NCBI RefSeq assembly: GCF_019052655.1
Contig: NZ_JAHQVB010000004.1
Coordinates: forward strand, 1 to 64,000
Origin: Holdemanella porci
GTDB taxonomy: Bacteria; Bacillota_I; Bacilli_A; Erysipelotrichales; Erysipelotrichaceae
DNA: 64,000 nucleotides
Direction of reading: 5' to 3'
Shown here: one piece after another, positions 62,469 through 64,000 of the stretch
How the letters are laid out: every line of letters begins with the position of its first letter
Position numbering within the stretch: the first letter of the stretch is position 1
Notes under the pieces: generated by a model
The model's database searches: none
The model's input: only the letters and a program-made list of their open reading frames with translations
What the model was told of the DNA's origin: nothing
Made by a program: the position numbers and the translations under genes

Positions 62469-63632
62469 ATGGATTACGCTAAAGAAGCTTTAAGGCTACA
62501 TGCTAAGTGGAATGGTAAATTAGAAACTGTTCCAAAAATGAAGATTGAAAATAGAGATGATTTATCGATTGCCTACACACCGGGTGTTGCGGCACCTTGT
62601 TTAGAAATCGAAAAAGATAAAAAGAACAGTTATGTCTATACGGGTAGAGCACATACTGTTGCGGTTATTAGTGATGGTAGTGCGGTTTTGGGATTAGGAA
62701 ATATTGGTCCTGAAGCAGGTATGCCAGTAATGGAAGGTAAATGTGTATTGTTTAAGGCACTAGGAAATGTGGATGCCGTTCCATTATGCTTGAATACACA
62801 AGATACAGATGAATTGGTTCGGATTATTTCGAGCTTAGAGCCAAGCTTTGGTGGAATTAACTTAGAAGATATTGCGGCTCCTCGTTGTTTTGAAGTTGAA
62901 AAAAGATTACAGGAAAAAATGAATATTCCTGTTTTCCATGATGATCAGCATGGTACAGCTATTGTAGTTTGTGCTGCTTTGGTAAATGCTTTGAAATTGG
63001 CTGAAAAACAAAATTCAACAATCGTAATCAATGGTGCGGGCAGTGCTGGTGTTGCGATTGCGACTTTGATTTTAAAGATTGGTTTGGGTAATGTTATTTT
63101 AGTGGATAAGCAAGGTATCTTAACAGCTGATATGGATTTAACAAGTGGTCAAAGAGGATTGATTGATAAGTTAAATAAAGAAGGAAAAACAGGTTCTTTA
63201 AAGGATGCGTTAGTTGGTGCAGATGTATTTATTGGTGTTAGTGCAGGTCATATCGTATCTAAAGAAATGATTGCGTCTATGAATGAAAAGGCAATTGTAT
63301 TCCCAATGGCGAATCCAGTGCCTGAAATTGAGCCGGAAGACGCAAAAGAAGCTGGTGCCTATATTGTGGGTACAGGTCGTAGTGATCATCCAAACCAAAT
63401 CAATAATGTGTTGGCTTTCCCAGGTATCTTTAAAGGTGCATTAAAAGCAGGTGCAACTTGTATCAATGATGCGATGAAAGAAGCGGCTGTTTATGCGATC
63501 AGTTCAATGATTACAGAAGATATGTTGGATAGTGAACATATTATTGTTTCCGCTTTAGATCCAAGAGTTGCAGATGTTGTGGCTCAAGCAGTTGCAGATG
63601 CGGCAAAAGAAAGTGGTGTAGTGCGTGAGTAG
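62469..63632 (+). CDS. NAD(P)-dependent malic enzyme
   Basis: The 387-residue short-form bacterial malic enzyme decarboxylates malate to pyruvate. It has the AYTPGVAAPC motif, GGINLEDIAAPRCF, FHDDQHGTAIV and INGAGSAGVAIA (dinucleotide site). The length is the minimal form without the phosphotransacetylase-like tail. It overlaps the next gene by 8 bases. Confidence 0.93.
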   Translation: MDYAKEALRLHAKWNGKLETVPKMKIENRDDLSIAYTPGVAAPCLEIEKDKKNSYVYTGRAHTVAVISDGSAVLGLGNIGPEAGMPVMEGKCVLFKALGNVDAVPLCLNTQDTDELVRIISSLEPSFGGINLEDIAAPRCFEVEKRLQEKMNIPVFHDDQHGTAIVVCAALVNALKLAEKQNSTIVINGAGSAGVAIATLILKIGLGNVILVDKQGILTADMDLTSGQRGLIDKLNKEGKTGSLKDALVGADVFIGVSAGHIVSKEMIASMNEKAIVFPMANPVPEIEPEDAKEAGAYIVGTGRSDHPNQINNVLAFPGIFKGALKAGATCINDAMKEAAVYAISSMITEDMLDSEHIIVSALDPRVADVVAQAVADAAKESGVVRE

Positions 63633-64000
63633 AGTTGGTATTGTTGCAGAAGGTGGAGGTACTAAGGCTGCTTATTCTGCAGGAGTATTAAAATGTTTAC
63701 TCGAACACGACATTATTCTTCCTTATTGTGTAGGAATTAGTGCGGGTACAGAAATTTTATTGAGTTATGTTTCAAAACAGGTAGATCGTTTAGAGGTTAC
63801 AGGTGTTGATGCACCTTGTCAAAAGGGTGTAGTTGGATGGCGACCATTCTTTAAAGAAGGTTCGATCTTTGGTATTGAAGCTACGTATGATTTTATTGAG
63901 TCTAAAGTTCCATTGGATTTAGAAGCTTTCCAAAATAGTGAAACGCAAATGGAAGTAGGATTGTATAATCTAAAAACACATAAGGTAGAATATTTTAATA
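63625..64000 (+). CDS. Patatin-like phospholipase, N-terminal part (runs off the window)
   Basis: The gene begins with GTG at 63625, overlapping the malic enzyme stop, and runs off the end after about 125 codons. It has the glycine-rich oxyanion loop GGGTKAAYSAG and the nucleophile elbow GISAGTE (Ser in GxSxG) of RssA/patatin-type serine lipases. The catalytic Asp lies beyond the window. GTG as start and the 8-base overlap are inferred. Confidence 0.8.
   Translation, partial: MSRVGIVAEGGGTKAAYSAGVLKCLLEHDIILPYCVGISAGTEILLSYVSKQVDRLEVTGVDAPCQKGVVGWRPFFKEGSIFGIEATYDFIESKVPLDLEAFQNSETQMEVGLYNLKTHKVEYFN

Noticed and set aside
1-64000. CRISPR arrays, tRNA and rRNA genes
   Set aside because: No regularly spaced repeats, cloverleaf sequences or rRNA signatures were seen by reading; a short tRNA could still have been missed without a search tool.

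Overview
The window is about 64 kb of AT-rich DNA from the chromosome of a low-GC Bacillota bacterium. PolC-type DNA polymerase III, RNase J, a CBS-domain Mn-dependent pyrophosphatase, TPP and yybP-ykoY riboswitches and strong purine-rich ribosome binding sites all point that way. The gene set (SCIFF peptide with its radical SAM maturase, NAD malic enzyme, tandem enoate reductases, no sporulation genes in view) suggests a gut anaerobe, perhaps Erysipelotrichia-like. That placement is inference; there is no rRNA here to fix it. I see no tRNA, rRNA or CRISPR array.

Layout. 0-9.6 kb: an ammonium channel fused to a PII domain, a pair of uncharacterised proteins, a decayed PNPOx/Nim-like gene, an alpha/beta hydrolase, a PAP2 phosphatase, a creatininase-family enzyme, an rmuC-macrodomain-mnmM operon, a 40-residue membrane peptide and a metallophosphoesterase with an altered active site. 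9.6-19.4 kb: housekeeping genes rnj and def on the minus strand, then ftsW-rsmD-coaD-rnc-polC. 19.4-23.2 kb: a wrecked dicarboxylate symporter, a probable mscL tail, unexplained structured DNA, and two cation/Ca2+-exchanger paralogues, one behind a yybP-ykoY (Mn2+) riboswitch. 23.2-31.5 kb: a TetR repressor divergent from an MMPL/RND exporter and a secreted heptad-repeat protein, followed by the SCIFF peptide (with an extra seventh cysteine), its maturase and a PLP decarboxylase. 31.5-38.7 kb: two tandem Fe-S/flavin enoate reductases, a nitroreductase, a large membrane protein that may be translated from a leaderless message, a traX remnant and a small P-loop kinase. 38.7-43.2 kb: a TPP riboswitch over a thiamine-precursor ABC transporter and a TatD nuclease, then a G3E metallochaperone GTPase.

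About 44.6-50.1 kb is the accessory region. An azlC gene is cut off and followed by a decayed conjugative-element remnant: an integrase missing its catalytic Arg and carrying a stop codon, fused to a foreign HTH, and a doubly frameshifted XRE regulator. It also holds a live-looking MerR cassette (acetyltransferase, MerR, two small membrane proteins, two promoters with the MerR-type 19-bp spacer) and an IS1595-like insertion sequence with 21-bp perfect terminal repeats and a two-frame transposase.

50-64 kb is core metabolism: an HD hydrolase, an anchored SGD-repeat protein, the aspartate-family pathway (hom-lysC-asd divergent from thrC-thrB-ACT regulator), a TIGR01906-type membrane protein, maf, HU, ppaC, pepT, malic enzyme and the start of a patatin-like lipase. 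The two threonine-pathway operons share one intergenic region in which the predicted -10 boxes overlap. The most interesting parts for follow-up are the 7-Cys SCIFF locus with its precursor/maturase attenuator, the MMPL plus heptad-repeat secretion pair, the MerR cassette in the element remnant, and the metallophosphoesterase without its usual metal ligands.
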